From Natronorubrum halalkaliphilum (GTDB lineage: Archaea; Halobacteriota; Halobacteria; Halobacteriales; Natrialbaceae), in NCBI RefSeq assembly GCF_009834785.1, contig NZ_WUYX01000060.1, forward strand, positions 1 through 64,000: a stretch of DNA of 64,000 nt. Direction: 5' to 3'. The translations under genes and the position numbers were made by a program. This document shows, one piece after another, positions 50,312 to 60,431 of the stretch (its first letter is position 1; each line of letters starts with the position of its first letter). The notes beneath the pieces are model-generated. The model did not search any database and was not told where the DNA came from. It worked only from the letters and a program-made list of their open reading frames with translations.

Positions 50312-51718
50312 TTAGTACTTCGGCTCCGCTCCGGTCGTCTCGTAGACGGTCTCCATCAGTTCGTCGCGTCGATCCTGCCACCCTGCGAGCCCTTCGGGGC
50401 TGGTGGGGTACTGCTCGTAGTGAGCCAGCAGGTCGTCGGCACAGCGCTTGGTCTGGTAGAGGTTCCAGATGGTGCCCCAGTGGCCGCGGCTCTTGATCAG
50501 CGACTCGAGTTTGAGTTTCAGGCCGATATCTGTACTCCCCGAGTAGAGCGCCTCGGCGAGTTTGTCGCCGGGCATGGCCGCGAGCAGCCCCATCAGATCG
50601 TCGACGTCGACCGCCGTCGAAAGGATGTTGTAGACGTCCAGCGCGGCGTAGCGGGCCCCGAAGTGGTCCATCACGCGCTCGTTGTACTCCCAGAAGGTTG
50701 CCTCGCTGTAGTCGCCCGTCTCGAGTGCTTCGATCGCCTGATCGGCGGCGTACTTGCCGGCGTAAGCGGCCCCGGCGATGCCGCCGCCGGTGGTGGGGTT
50801 GACGTGGCCCGCGGCGTCGCCGACGGCCATGTAGCCCGGGTGGACGGCCGAGTCGTAGGGCCGACGCGTTGGAAGCGCAGCGCCGAGTTTATCTTCGACT
50901 TTAGCACCCGCGAACTCGGGACGGTTCTCGAGGTCGCGTTTGAGGTCCTCAACGAGCTGCATCGGCTCCTCGGTCATCTGGAAACCTAGACCGGCGTTGA
51001 TCTCGGTGTCAGTGCGCGGGAAGTACCAGAGGTAACCCGCCGCGCGCTCGGTGGGCTTGAACACCAGCGCGTCGTCCCACTCGACCGGCTCCTCGACGTG
51101 GACGATCTCGCGGTAGGCCGAACAGAAGTGCGAGTAGTTGACGTTCGTATCGAACGTGGAGTCGGAGAAGTCGACGTTGTCCTGGAGGATCGAGAGCGAG
51201 CCCGCAGCGTCGATGACGATGTCGGCCTCGTACGTGATCGGATCGCCCTTTCGGATCGCTTCGACGCCCGTCACGCGGCCGTCGTCGGCCTGCGTGACGT
51301 TCTTGACGACGGTGTCGTAGTGAAACTCGACGCCGGTATCGCCCGCCCCGCCGATGATTCGGCGGCCGTACTCCCAGCGGTCGATGACGGCTAACTCGCC
51401 GGGGACGGGGATCTCGAGGACGGTGTCCTCTTGGGGAATCTCGAAGCGGCCGTGGTCGACGCCCGTGTTCGTAAATGCGGGCTCGAGTTTCGACTTGGGA
51501 ATCGCATCGGGGAAGGCGTCTGCACCCTTCAACGCGTCCCCGCAGGCGATATGACCGGCTTCGTGCTCGGTCTTGCGCTCGAGAACGACGGCATCGTATC
51601 CCTCCCGGGCGACGGTCGCTGCGGCGTAACATCCGGCAGTCCCGGCACCGACGACGACCACGTCCGGCGACCGGCGGTCGGACGAGGTGGTGGCCGTCGA
51701 CTGCTCCTGCGTGCTCAT
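50312..51718 (-). CDS. Geranylgeranyl reductase family flavoprotein
   Basis: 468 residues. PDVVVVGAGTAGCYAAATVAREGYDAVVLERK is the FAD-binding Rossmann motif. ACGDALKGADAFPDAIPKSKLEPAF follows, and GYMAVGDAAGHVNPTTGGGIAGAAYAGKYAADQAIEAL is the second FAD motif. YLWYFPRTDTEINAGLGFQ is typical of archaeal geranylgeranyl reductases, which saturate the isoprenoid chains of archaeol lipids or menaquinone. A 2Fe-2S ferredoxin is encoded divergently and could be its electron donor. The start at 51718 is the Met just before STQEQSTATTSSD. Confidence 0.88.
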   Translation of the reverse strand: MSTQEQSTATTSSDRRSPDVVVVGAGTAGCYAAATVAREGYDAVVLERKTEHEAGHIACGDALKGADAFPDAIPKSKLEPAFTNTGVDHGRFEIPQEDTVLEIPVPGELAVIDRWEYGRRIIGGAGDTGVEFHYDTVVKNVTQADDGRVTGVEAIRKGDPITYEADIVIDAAGSLSILQDNVDFSDSTFDTNVNYSHFCSAYREIVHVEEPVEWDDALVFKPTERAAGYLWYFPRTDTEINAGLGFQMTEEPMQLVEDLKRDLENRPEFAGAKVEDKLGAALPTRRPYDSAVHPGYMAVGDAAGHVNPTTGGGIAGAAYAGKYAADQAIEALETGDYSEATFWEYNERVMDHFGARYAALDVYNILSTAVDVDDLMGLLAAMPGDKLAEALYSGSTDIGLKLKLESLIKSRGHWGTIWNLYQTKRCADDLLAHYEQYPTSPEGLAGWQDRRDELMETVYETTGAEPKY

Positions 51719-51933
51719 ATCAACTGTGTGGACCCCACGGGAAGAAAACGTTTTATGTGTTATTTGTGGGATCGGCGAGGGCACAATCGTGCTCCGCCGG
51801 TCGATTTCGACGTGATCGGCGACGTGCTCGAGGAGTGCAGCCGTTCTGACGGGTCCTCTCACGGTATTTTCGTTGCTTCTGTCACGACAAATGTGAATAA
51901 AGAGTTTTAGTGAGGTCTTTCGTAGCAGCCTGT

Positions 51934-52275
51934 ATGACAGAGTACACGATCGAATTCGTCGGGACGGGTGAGACGATCACCTGTACCGACAAGGAGACGA
52001 TTCTCAGTCGCTGTCTCGAGGAGGGTATCGCCCAGGAGTACTCGTGTCGCGTCGGGATGTGTCTGGCCTGCTCGGCCGAGATTCTCGAGGGCGAGGTTAC
52101 CCAGCCCGCGGCGCGGGGACTGACCGAGGAAGAAGCCGAGAACTATGCGCTTACGTGTATGGCTCGGCCGCAGTCGGATCTGAAACTCGACCGCGGGAAG
52201 TACCCGCCAAGCATCGAGAGCGATCTGGAGGGCGAGATCGGTGAAGCGGGCGGGGCTGCGGCTGCGGATGACTGA
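51934..52275 (+). CDS. 2Fe-2S ferredoxin
   Basis: 113 residues. The plant-type cluster is coordinated by Cys in YSCRVGMCLACSAE (C-x4-C-x2-C) and the distal Cys in YALTCMARPQ. ETILSRCLEEGIAQE precedes it. The C-terminal tail is acidic, ending in Ala/Asp. It transfers electrons at low potential. It stands divergent from the geranylgeranyl reductase gene. The start at 51934 is eight codons after the first Met of the frame, with family-typical MTEYTIEFVG. Confidence 0.9.
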   Translation: MTEYTIEFVGTGETITCTDKETILSRCLEEGIAQEYSCRVGMCLACSAEILEGEVTQPAARGLTEEEAENYALTCMARPQSDLKLDRGKYPPSIESDLEGEIGEAGGAAAADD

Positions 52276-52432
52276 GTTGTGGCCGTTCAACGACCAGTTG
52301 TAACCAGCCGATCCGTAACCGACTAGCTAGCCGCTTCTGTCGTCGTTGGACGCGCCCCTCGAGTGCGTAATCAGGACGATTCCCGACCCGTCGTGGCCGA
52401 ACGTGACCTATCCTGGGGCAGGAACACACTCA

Positions 52433-53362
52433 TCACGCCACGCGGTTTTTCAGCGACTCGCCCGCCCGGAACCGGCGAACGTTTTCGCGGACCAACTCGG
52501 CGATATCGTGGTGGTAGCGGTTCGTCGCGGACCCGCGGTGTGGCGTCACGATGACGTTTTCGAACCCCCAGAGCGGCGACGACGCGGGGAGGGGCTCCTG
52601 CTCGAAGACGTCCAGTGCAGCGCCGGCGATGGTTTCCGCCTCCAGGGCCGTTATCAGCGCCCCTTCGTCGACGAGCGGTCCTCGAGCCACGTTGAGCAGG
52701 TACGCGTCCGACCGCATCGCATCGAGAATGTCCGCGTCGATCATCCCCTCCGTCGCCGGCGTGTGCGGGGCCGCGAGCGCGACGAACCGCGCGTCGGCGA
52801 CGGCAGCCTCGAGCGCACCGGGGTCGTAGAGTTTCGAGACGGATGGGACGGGATCATCCGAGCGACGAACGCCAACGACGTCCATGCCGAGCGCGTCGGC
52901 CCGTTTCGCGATTCCCTGGCCGACGGTTCCGAGCCCGACGACACAGAGTCGTTCGCCCGAAATCGTAAATGGGCGCTCGTAGGCCGGGTCGTGCCACTCT
53001 CGATCCCGTTGCCGATCCCGATAGGTGTGGAGCAGTCGCGCCAGTGAGAGCATGTATCCGACGGCGAGTTCGCCGACGGTGTCGCCGTGGATGCCGGAGC
53101 TGTTGGTCAGCGGAACGCCGACGTCCTCGTAGGCGTCGGTATCGAACGCGTCGTACCCCGCGCGAATGCAGTGGACCCAGCCCGCCTCGAGGAATTCCGG
53201 GCGCGGTTCGAACGACGCGACGGCGTCCGCTTCGGTGTAGGGTTCGCCGTCGCCGACGAGTTCGACGCGAACCTCGAGGTCGTCGAACGCCTCGAGAAAC
53301 GCCGTCTCCGGCAGCTTCGTTCCGACTGATTCGTGTAGACACAATCGCTCGAGTGTAGCCAT
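52433..53362 (-). CDS. D-2-hydroxyacid dehydrogenase
   Basis: 309 residues. The NAD-binding motif is CVVGLGTVGQGIAKRADALGMDVVGVRRS. The catalytic Arg lies in LLNVARGPLVDEGAL, the Glu in DVFEQEPLP and the His in NVIVTPHRGSATNRYHHD. LTNSSGIHGDTVGELAVGYMLSLARLL ends the substrate domain. It reduces a 2-keto acid with NAD(P)H or the reverse; the exact acid is unknown. It is a single gene convergent with the ferredoxin gene. Confidence 0.88.
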   Translation of the reverse strand: MATLERLCLHESVGTKLPETAFLEAFDDLEVRVELVGDGEPYTEADAVASFEPRPEFLEAGWVHCIRAGYDAFDTDAYEDVGVPLTNSSGIHGDTVGELAVGYMLSLARLLHTYRDRQRDREWHDPAYERPFTISGERLCVVGLGTVGQGIAKRADALGMDVVGVRRSDDPVPSVSKLYDPGALEAAVADARFVALAAPHTPATEGMIDADILDAMRSDAYLLNVARGPLVDEGALITALEAETIAGAALDVFEQEPLPASSPLWGFENVIVTPHRGSATNRYHHDIAELVRENVRRFRAGESLKNRVA

Positions 53363-53573
53363 CTATCTCTCACGACTGGCGTCGTCCGCAAGAACGTTTT
53401 CGGGAGCCGTCGGCCATAGCGTGCAAGCGCGACTCGAGTCGGTTGCAGGTTACCAGTTGGCAGTTGCTGTCAGGTATCGCGCTGAAAACGCCGGTGATGG
53501 TGAAAATGGACTCCTCCCGATGGTCTCCTCCGCCTCCGTAGATCGCAAACCGCGTCAGCGTCCCGAGCGCCGA

Positions 53574-54737
53574 TCAGTCGACGAAGTCGATGTCGTCGCC
53601 CTGTGCGGGCGCTTCGGGTTGGACGGCTTCGCCGTCCGGTCGGCCGTAGATCTGTGGCGACTCGACGCCGGTGACGACGATCATCGTCCGCATGCTGCCC
53701 TCGAGGCTCTCGTCGATCGAGGTCCCCCAGATGATGCGCGCGTCGGGGTCGATCCGGTCGTAGATCTCTTCGACGACGCCTTCGGCTTCCTCGATGGCCA
53801 TGTCGTTGCCGCCGGTGACGTTGACCAGCGCGGAGCTCGCGCCCGAGATATCGACGTCGAGCAGCGGCGAGCGCAGCGCGGTTTTGACCGAGTCTTCGGC
53901 CTTGGCTTCGGAGTCGGCTTCGCCAAGCCCGATCATGGCGACGCCGCCCCGTTCCATGACGGTTCGAACGTCGGCGAAGTCCAGGTTGACGAGGCCGGGT
54001 TTCGTGATGAGTTCCGTGATGCCCTTGACCGAGCGCATCAGGACCTCGTCACTGACCTTGAACGCCTGGCGGACGGGCAGTTTGCCGACCGAATCGAGCA
54101 GGCGGTCGTTCGGGACGACGATGACGGTATCGGAGACGTCACGAAGCCGCTCGAGGCCGGCTTCGGCGTTCGTGCGTCGAACCTCTCCCTCCGCGGTAAA
54201 CGGCGTCGTGACGATCGAAATCGTCAGGGCGCCGGCCTCGCGGGCGGCTTTGGCGACGACCGGAGCCGAACCGGTTCCGGTTCCGCCGCCGAGTCCGGCC
54301 GTGACGAAGACCATATCGGAGCCGTCGATGGCGTCGTAGATGTCCTGCTGGCTCTCGAGGGCGGCTTCCTCGCCGACCTGGGGAAGCGAACCGGCACCGC
54401 GGCCGCCGGTCTTCTCCTCGCCCATGAGGATCTTGGTGTCGGCTTCGATCTCGACGAGGTGTTGGACGTCGGTGTTGGCGGCGACGAGTTTCGCGCCGTG
54501 GATACCCTCCTCGTGCATGCGGTTGATAGTGTTGCCGCCGGCACCGCCACAGCCGACGACGGTAATGTCTGTCTGGAGGTCCTGAAGGACGTCTTCCAGT
54601 TCGTCGTCGGTCATCGTTCCCGTTCGGTTGCTTGCGTCGTCTCCGCTCGGCGACTGTTGTGGTTGGCCCTCGTCCGGGACCGCCGACGGCTCCCCGTCTT
54701 CGGCCTCGTCGATGGCGTCGTCGATAATGGAGTCCAT
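53574..54737 (-). CDS. ftsZ: Cell division protein FtsZ (FtsZ1 type)
   Basis: 387 residues. [15 protein letters not shown] is the nucleotide-binding start, [15 protein letters not shown] the tubulin signature, and [17 protein letters not shown] the T7 region with catalytic residues in the neighbouring subunit. The N-terminal extension [13 protein letters not shown] fits the FtsZ1 paralogue of haloarchaea, where two FtsZ proteins share division work. FtsZ1 places the ring. The long plus-strand ORF over this gene is a shadow. Confidence 0.95.
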   Translation of the reverse strand: MDSIIDDAIDEAEDGEPSAVPDEGQPQQSPSGDDASNRTGTMTDDELEDVLQDLQTDITVVGCGGAGGNTINRMHEEGIHGAKLVAANTDVQHLVEIEADTKILMGEEKTGGRGAGSLPQVGEEAALESQQDIYDAIDGSDMVFVTAGLGGGTGTGSAPVVAKAAREAGALTISIVTTPFTAEGEVRRTNAEAGLERLRDVSDTVIVVPNDRLLDSVGKLPVRQAFKVSDEVLMRSVKGITELITKPGLVNLDFADVRTVMERGGVAMIGLGEADSEAKAEDSVKTALRSPLLDVDISGASSALVNVTGGNDMAIEEAEGVVEEIYDRIDPDARIIWGTSIDESLEGSMRTMIVVTGVESPQIYGRPDGEAVQPEAPAQGDDIDFVD

Positions 54738-54891
54738 TCTTGGCCGTGTCTAAAAGATGGAGCATAATTACCTTTCCCCTACACGTCAGACGACTGTCTG
54801 ACACGGTAGGGGCGGCTTACTGTCACTCGAGTTGTGCGACGAAACCCGACACAGGACGTCGATACCCACCATTACCATGCGTTCGCTCGAA

Positions 54892-56244
54892 TTATATCGG
54901 GAAGCGATCCGTTTGTTCGCGCTGAACTCTCTCGGGACTGATGGTTTCGCCGTCGACGGTAACGGACTTGCCGTTTGCGAGCGCGCCGAACTTCGGGCCT
55001 TCGGGAACGCCGGTCGTGCGGGCCAGTTCGGGGTCGAAAGCCGTCTGCTCGGCGACGACAGCGTCGTCTTCGACCGTTACCGTTTCGTACTTTTCCTCGA
55101 GGACCGTTGCCAGTTCGGAGATAATTGACTCCCGCGCGTCGGGCGCGCCGTCGTCGGGACCGGGGTCGGAGCCGGGAACTGCGACCGCCGACCCGACGCG
55201 ACTGCCGCCGTTTTCGGTCGCGAAGGCGACGGTGTGACCGTCGAAAATAGCTCGCACGCGCTCGGGATCGATACCCTCGGCGGCGTCGACCAGGTCCGTC
55301 GGCAGATCGACGACGGCGAACGACCGCTCGTCGCGGTCGCCGAACCGGGTTCCGTCGTCGATGGTTCCCAGTTCGGACTCGACGGCGTCGACGAGGTCGA
55401 GCGGTTGATCGTCCACCTCGCGAAGCCAGGTCTCGCTAACGACTCGGTACCCAGACTCCTCGAGCGTCGTTTCGAGTACCGGCCACTCGCCGTCGATCAC
55501 GGCGATTTCGGTGCCGCTCTTCTCGAAGGCGGCCTCGAACACCTCCCGGTGGGCCGTCGGGTGCCCCATCGCCTCGAGGCCCCAGTCGGCCGCGATGTGG
55601 CCGACGGCCCACGAGGTTTCCCGGACGATCCGCTCGAATCGCGGGGCGTAGTGGTTGCCGCCGAAGCCGACGACCTGTTTGGGTCGGTGCGGGCTGGCGT
55701 CCCGAAATTCGAGGATCGCGCGGGCGACGGCCGTGGCTCCGTCGGGGTCGTCCCACTGCTCGTCGCCGCTGCCGAGTTCGGCGAACAGCGACGGACAGCC
55801 GACGTCGGTGGGGCCGTGGTGGGTACACTCCATCCCGACGTCGTACGCCTCGGGCGCGTACTCGTCGAAGGCCTCGAGCAGCCGTGCGAGGGCGTTCGGA
55901 CACGCCTCGGCGACGGCGTCGTCGTCACCGCCGAACTCGGCCGGGCCGAAGTTTCCCGTGAAGTGGCCCGTTAGCAGCGCCCCCGTATCGCCCGAATGGC
56001 GCGAGGCGAAGACGAGCAGGTCGGGGTCGCCGTCGAAGGCGTCGACGGGCCGCTCGAGTTCGAGGTGCAGGTCGTCGAAGGAACGCAGTTCGGCGCGGTC
56101 GGTTCGGTAGACGGTGCCACCGCCCGCCGACGCGGGCCGGGAGTCGTCGTCGACGGCCTCCCAGTCGGCGAGTTCGCGGAGTTGATCGCAGATGTGGACC
56201 GACGCGCGGTCGGCCCGGCTCTCGACGATAGCGAGGTCGGTCAT
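54892..56244 (-). CDS. dtdA: D-aminoacyl-tRNA deacylase (archaeal Dtd2/GEK1 type)
   Basis: 450 residues. DLAIVESRADRASVHICDQLRE starts it, followed by LLVFASRHSGDTGALLTGHFTGNFG, ECTHHGPTDVGCPSLFAELGSGDEQW and VGFGGNHYAPRFERIVRETSWAVGHI, all conserved in the archaeal deacylase that removes D-amino acids from tRNA. The His-rich segments hold the zinc site. The C-terminal 150 residues are longer than the core and less conserved. The Met at 56244 is the family start; the upstream frame to 56523 is not part of it. Confidence 0.92.
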   Translation of the reverse strand: MTDLAIVESRADRASVHICDQLRELADWEAVDDDSRPASAGGGTVYRTDRAELRSFDDLHLELERPVDAFDGDPDLLVFASRHSGDTGALLTGHFTGNFGPAEFGGDDDAVAEACPNALARLLEAFDEYAPEAYDVGMECTHHGPTDVGCPSLFAELGSGDEQWDDPDGATAVARAILEFRDASPHRPKQVVGFGGNHYAPRFERIVRETSWAVGHIAADWGLEAMGHPTAHREVFEAAFEKSGTEIAVIDGEWPVLETTLEESGYRVVSETWLREVDDQPLDLVDAVESELGTIDDGTRFGDRDERSFAVVDLPTDLVDAAEGIDPERVRAIFDGHTVAFATENGGSRVGSAVAVPGSDPGPDDGAPDARESIISELATVLEEKYETVTVEDDAVVAEQTAFDPELARTTGVPEGPKFGALANGKSVTVDGETISPERVQREQTDRFPI

Positions 56245-56423
56245 ACTCGAGTGGGTGGGCCGGGAACCGGTAACGTCGTCGGTTCGTCGGCGAGCGCGGG
56301 CCCGCGCCCGCGCCTTGAGTCGAACCATCGGCTCACGGGTGTTAAAGCCGTGGCGAGGGCCACCGTCGCTTTTTCCGGGATAGAAGTGGTACCAATCACC
56401 ATTACTGGCAGCCCCAGGATCAC

Positions 56424-58943
56424 ATGGACAATTCATCCTCGGAACGGAACGGCGATCCGGAGGGACCGGACGAACCGGACGAATCGGATCCGGGCCCGTC
56501 GCCGACCGACGACGTTTCGCCACCGGCGCTCAGTCTCGACGTTCGGCGGCTGACCGACCTCGTCAGCGATCACGCCGTCTCGCTGCTCGACCAGGACGGT
56601 CGCGTCGTCAGCTGGAACGAGGGTGTAACAGAGCTGTTGGGCTACAGCCAGGGCGACGTTCTCGGGGCCCACTACCGCGTCTTCTTCCCCGCCGAAACCC
56701 GCGAGATCGGCCGTCCAGAAGAGCTACTCGAGCGAGCGCGAACGACCGGACGGGCCGAAGACGAAGGGTGGCGTCTCAGAAGCGACGACGGACGGATCTG
56801 GGTTCGCGAGATACTCGTCCCGATTCGGGACGACGGCGTCGGCGAGTTCGGGGGCGGTGAGGATTCCGATCACAATGGCCACGATCAGACTGCCGATCTG
56901 CGGGGATACGCGAGGCTCCTTCACGACCGCACCGAGGAACACGAACGCGAGCAACGGCTCCGCGAAGAACAGGCGTTCACTGAGAGCGTCTTCAGCGCAC
57001 AGCCGGACATCGTCTACGCGTTCGATACCGAGGGGAACTTCCTCGAGTGGAACGATCGAGTGCCGGAGGTGACCGGGTACGCGGAATCGGAGTTGGCCGA
57101 GATGCGCCCCCTCGAGTTCGTCGTTCCCGAACACCGCGATCGGATCGCCGACGCCGTCCAGCGAATCCTGGACGAAGACGACTACGTCGCCGTCGAGGCC
57201 GACCTGCTAACGAAAGACGGCACGCGGATCCCCTACGAGTTCAACAACGCCCGAATGACCGATGCGGACGGCTCGACGCTCGGGCTTACCGGCGTCGGCC
57301 GCGACATCAGCGAGCGCAAGGCCCGCGAACGAGAGCTTCGCGAGGAAAAGGCGCTCACCGAGAGCATCTTCGAGGCTCAGCCGGACGTGCTCTATGCCTA
57401 CGACACGGACGGAAACCTGATCCACTGGAACGAGCGGTTCGAGCAGCTCACCGGCTACGACGGGGACGAACTCGAGGGCATGAGTCCCCTCGAGTTCATC
57501 GCGCCGGCCGATCGCGACCACATCGGTGACGCGATCGGTCGAATCCTCTCGGAGGGTGAACGAGTCACCGCCGAAGGGAGAGTGTTGACGAAAGACGGCA
57601 CCCACATCCCCTACGAGTTCAACAGCGCTCGAATCACCGACGATACCGGGACTGTCCTCGGCTTTACCGGCGTCGGCCGCGACATCAGCGAACGTAAGGC
57701 CCGCGAACGTGAGCTCGAGCGCCTCGAACGGCTCAACGCGACGATCCGAACGATAGACGAAACGATGGTTGCAGCGGAAACTCGCAACGAGATCGAAACC
57801 GCGATCGTCGAAGCGTTCGCGGCCGAGGACGCGTATCGGTTCGCGATACTGGGTCACGGAGAGACCGCGATGACGACCGAACGACGGCCGCGGGAGCCAC
57901 GAGCGGTGGCGGGAATCGACGCGACGGCGGCCGGATCCATCCTCGAATCGTTCTGCGAACCGCCGACCGAACGGCCGGGACGCTCGCCGTCGGAAGAGGG
58001 ATCCGTTCAGTGCTATCACCGTCTTCGCGAGAGTTCGGTCGACGACTGGCGGACCGACGCCCGCAGCCACGACTACGGTTCCGTTGCGGCCGTTCCGATC
58101 ACGGCGAGCGGCCGAACGTTCGGGCTGCTCGTCGTCGCCGCCGAGGAGCCGACGGCGTTCGCCGAGCGCGAGCGAGAGGTGTTACAGGAGTTCGGAGGAA
58201 CTATCGGTCATGCGATCAACGCGATGGCGATCCGCCGACTCCTTTATCTGGACACCGTCGTCGAACTCGAGTTCGAATCGACGGATCGTCAGGACGTCTG
58301 CATCGATCTCTCGGCCTGGACAGGCTCTCGACTGACGTTCGATCACGTGCTCCCGGTCACCGACGAAACGTTCGTTTATTACGTTACCATCACCGACGCG
58401 GGTCCGGAACGGGTTCGATCGTTCGTCACCGATCACCCCGCGGTCAGGGAGGTCCGCCGCATCGACGCCGTCGAGAACGGACACCACTGGGAGCTCACGA
58501 TCCACGGCTCCACGATCATCAGTCTGCTCGCGGATTACGGCGCTCGAATGCGCTCGCAGATCATCACCGACGGCGTCTCGAGCACCGTCGTCCAGCTCAG
58601 TCCCGACGTCGAGGTGCGCGACCTCGTCGATGCGGTCACGTCGGCCTACCCCGACACGCGACTGGTCTCGAAACATACCGTCGAGCGGTCGGTCGAGACT
58701 CGCGGTGACTTCCGACGGCAGGTCCAAGACGAGTTGACCGAAAAGCAGCGAACGGCGCTCGAGGCGGCCTACTACGGCGGTTACTTCGAGTGGCCGACGC
58801 GAAACAGCGACGCCAGCGAAATCGCCGATCAGCTCGGGATCGCTCGCCAGACCTTTCACCAGCATCTCCGGGTCGCACAGGAGAAACTCCTGACAGCCTA
58901 CTTCGAAGAGGGGAGACAGTCGGAAACTGAACAGGATGGGTGA
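56424..58943 (+). CDS. Bat-type PAS-GAF-HTH transcriptional regulator
   Basis: 839 residues. Three PAS domains at about 42-160, 182-300 and 305-428 each contain a YAFD/YAYD- or WNE-type core; PAS2 and PAS3 are close duplicates, both ending TGVGRDISERKARERE. A GAF-like domain is at about 435-595, then a bacterioopsin-activator domain and a C-terminal HTH (LTEKQRTALEAAYYGGYFEW, QTFHQHLRVAQEKLL). Such proteins sense light, oxygen or redox and bind DNA; the ligand here is unknown. It is divergent from the deacylase gene. Confidence 0.88.
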   Translation: MDNSSSERNGDPEGPDEPDESDPGPSPTDDVSPPALSLDVRRLTDLVSDHAVSLLDQDGRVVSWNEGVTELLGYSQGDVLGAHYRVFFPAETREIGRPEELLERARTTGRAEDEGWRLRSDDGRIWVREILVPIRDDGVGEFGGGEDSDHNGHDQTADLRGYARLLHDRTEEHEREQRLREEQAFTESVFSAQPDIVYAFDTEGNFLEWNDRVPEVTGYAESELAEMRPLEFVVPEHRDRIADAVQRILDEDDYVAVEADLLTKDGTRIPYEFNNARMTDADGSTLGLTGVGRDISERKARERELREEKALTESIFEAQPDVLYAYDTDGNLIHWNERFEQLTGYDGDELEGMSPLEFIAPADRDHIGDAIGRILSEGERVTAEGRVLTKDGTHIPYEFNSARITDDTGTVLGFTGVGRDISERKARERELERLERLNATIRTIDETMVAAETRNEIETAIVEAFAAEDAYRFAILGHGETAMTTERRPREPRAVAGIDATAAGSILESFCEPPTERPGRSPSEEGSVQCYHRLRESSVDDWRTDARSHDYGSVAAVPITASGRTFGLLVVAAEEPTAFAEREREVLQEFGGTIGHAINAMAIRRLLYLDTVVELEFESTDRQDVCIDLSAWTGSRLTFDHVLPVTDETFVYYVTITDAGPERVRSFVTDHPAVREVRRIDAVENGHHWELTIHGSTIISLLADYGARMRSQIITDGVSSTVVQLSPDVEVRDLVDAVTSAYPDTRLVSKHTVERSVETRGDFRRQVQDELTEKQRTALEAAYYGGYFEWPTRNSDASEIADQLGIARQTFHQHLRVAQEKLLTAYFEEGRQSETEQDG

Positions 58944-59029
58944 CTGTCACAATTCCGTCGAAATACCCCTCAGTCATACCAGAGCACGCTGGTACACATC
59001 TTTCCCCCGCCGGTCGTCTCTAGCAATCA

Positions 59030-60376
59030 ATGAGTTCGCGCCTCGACACAGAACAGACGACTACTGCGTTCGACATTCTCGCCACCCCCAAGCGGCGATA
59101 CCTGCTTGCGGCCCTCTCCGAACGGACGGGGCCGCTCTCGCTCGAGACGCTCGCAGTCGAGGTTGCTGTCACGGAACACGGGACGCCGATCGTCACCGAC
59201 GAACAGGTTCGCAACGCCCATATCGAGCTTCTTCACTGTCACGTCCCGCGACTGCTCGATGAGGGGCTGTTGACCGCGGTCGATACTGGGAGTGAGAGTG
59301 AGAGCGAGAGCGGGGCTGAAGATGGGGCCGAAACCGAAACCGAGAGCGAGAGCGATACCGACGGCGCGCGAACCATCGCCCTCGCCGACCACCCCATTCT
59401 CGAGGCCGAGTGGGTCTCTCGGCTCCTCGACGAACTCGCTGCCGGGGCGACCAGCCGGGAAGCGACACTGAACCGAACGCTCGAGGCGCTGCAGCCCGCA
59501 CGTCGCCGGACCAGTTGCGCGATCCTTGCGAGGCAACGAGAGCCACTCGCGGTCGCCGACCTCGCCGCGATGCTTGCGGCCCGGACGGCGGATGCGGATA
59601 CTCGACTCGTCGATCTCGCCCAATCCGACTGGAAGCCGTTCGCCACGCGACTCGTCCACAACGATCTGCCCGCGCTCGCGGAGGCTGGCCTCGTCGAATA
59701 TGATCGCTCGAGCCAGACCGTTTCGATCGCCCCCGATGCGCCGCAGTGGCGATCGGACTGGCTCGCCGCGAGCCCGCTCGGAGAGATCGGCGCGATGCTC
59801 GAGACGTCCAGAGAACTGGCGGACGCCGAGACGGCCGGACTCGCTTCCGACGACACGGCCGACGACGCGACCAGTTCGGGCGCGTGCTGGACGATCGAGG
59901 GACAAGAAAACGTCGTCGCCGCCGGGCAGGATATCGCCGACCACGCCGAGGAGGAACTGTTCGTCACGGTTCCCGACGGCGGCATGATCCAACGGCGCTG
60001 TCTCGAGCGCTGGCGGGCCGCCGCCGAGCGCGGCGTCGACGTCTATATCGGCTCGGAATCGGCCGAAGTACAGGAGACCGTTCAGTCTGCGATTCCCGAG
60101 GCGACAGTCTGCGAACCGCAGTCCGACTGGCTGAACTTCCCAGTCGAGCAACTCCACCACGGGCGCGTCGTGTTCGCCGACCGCGAACGGGTGATGCTCG
60201 TGACGATCGACGACGAAAACGGCGATCTCCGCGCGACGGCGATCACCGGTGAGGGAGCGGAGAATACGCTCGTCAAACTCGTCCGCGAACACGTCGGCCC
60301 GCGGCTCGACCGCCTCGAGTCGCGGCGTGCCGACGGCGAGGCCGTGACCGATCAGGAAACGCCGCTGCCGCTGTGA
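59030..60376 (+). CDS. HTH regulator with two DUF7344-like domains
   Basis: 448 residues. The first winged helix is AFDILATPKRRYLLAALSERTGPLSLETLAVEVA. A Ser/Glu-rich linker (about 88-113) separates it from a second one (SCAILARQREPLAVADLAAMLAAR). The C-terminal 190 residues (ENVVAAGQDIADHAEEELFVTVPDGGMIQRRCLERWRAAAERGVDVYIGS) resemble an effector domain of TrmB/TbsP-like regulators, with a pseudo-PLD fold. No ligand site is recognised. It lies right after the Bat-type gene (86 bases). Confidence 0.7.
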   Translation: MSSRLDTEQTTTAFDILATPKRRYLLAALSERTGPLSLETLAVEVAVTEHGTPIVTDEQVRNAHIELLHCHVPRLLDEGLLTAVDTGSESESESGAEDGAETETESESDTDGARTIALADHPILEAEWVSRLLDELAAGATSREATLNRTLEALQPARRRTSCAILARQREPLAVADLAAMLAARTADADTRLVDLAQSDWKPFATRLVHNDLPALAEAGLVEYDRSSQTVSIAPDAPQWRSDWLAASPLGEIGAMLETSRELADAETAGLASDDTADDATSSGACWTIEGQENVVAAGQDIADHAEEELFVTVPDGGMIQRRCLERWRAAAERGVDVYIGSESAEVQETVQSAIPEATVCEPQSDWLNFPVEQLHHGRVVFADRERVMLVTIDDENGDLRATAITGEGAENTLVKLVREHVGPRLDRLESRRADGEAVTDQETPLPL

Positions 60377-60431
60377 GCGGGGCGTCGTTGCGAGGCGCGG
60401 AATTGCGTTCGGGAGGCTGCTTTTTGTCGTC

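Noticed and set aside
53421-54767. Plus-strand ORF of 448 codons opposite ftsZ
   Set aside because: FtsZ on the minus strand is unmistakable; the plus frame is a shadow without motifs.
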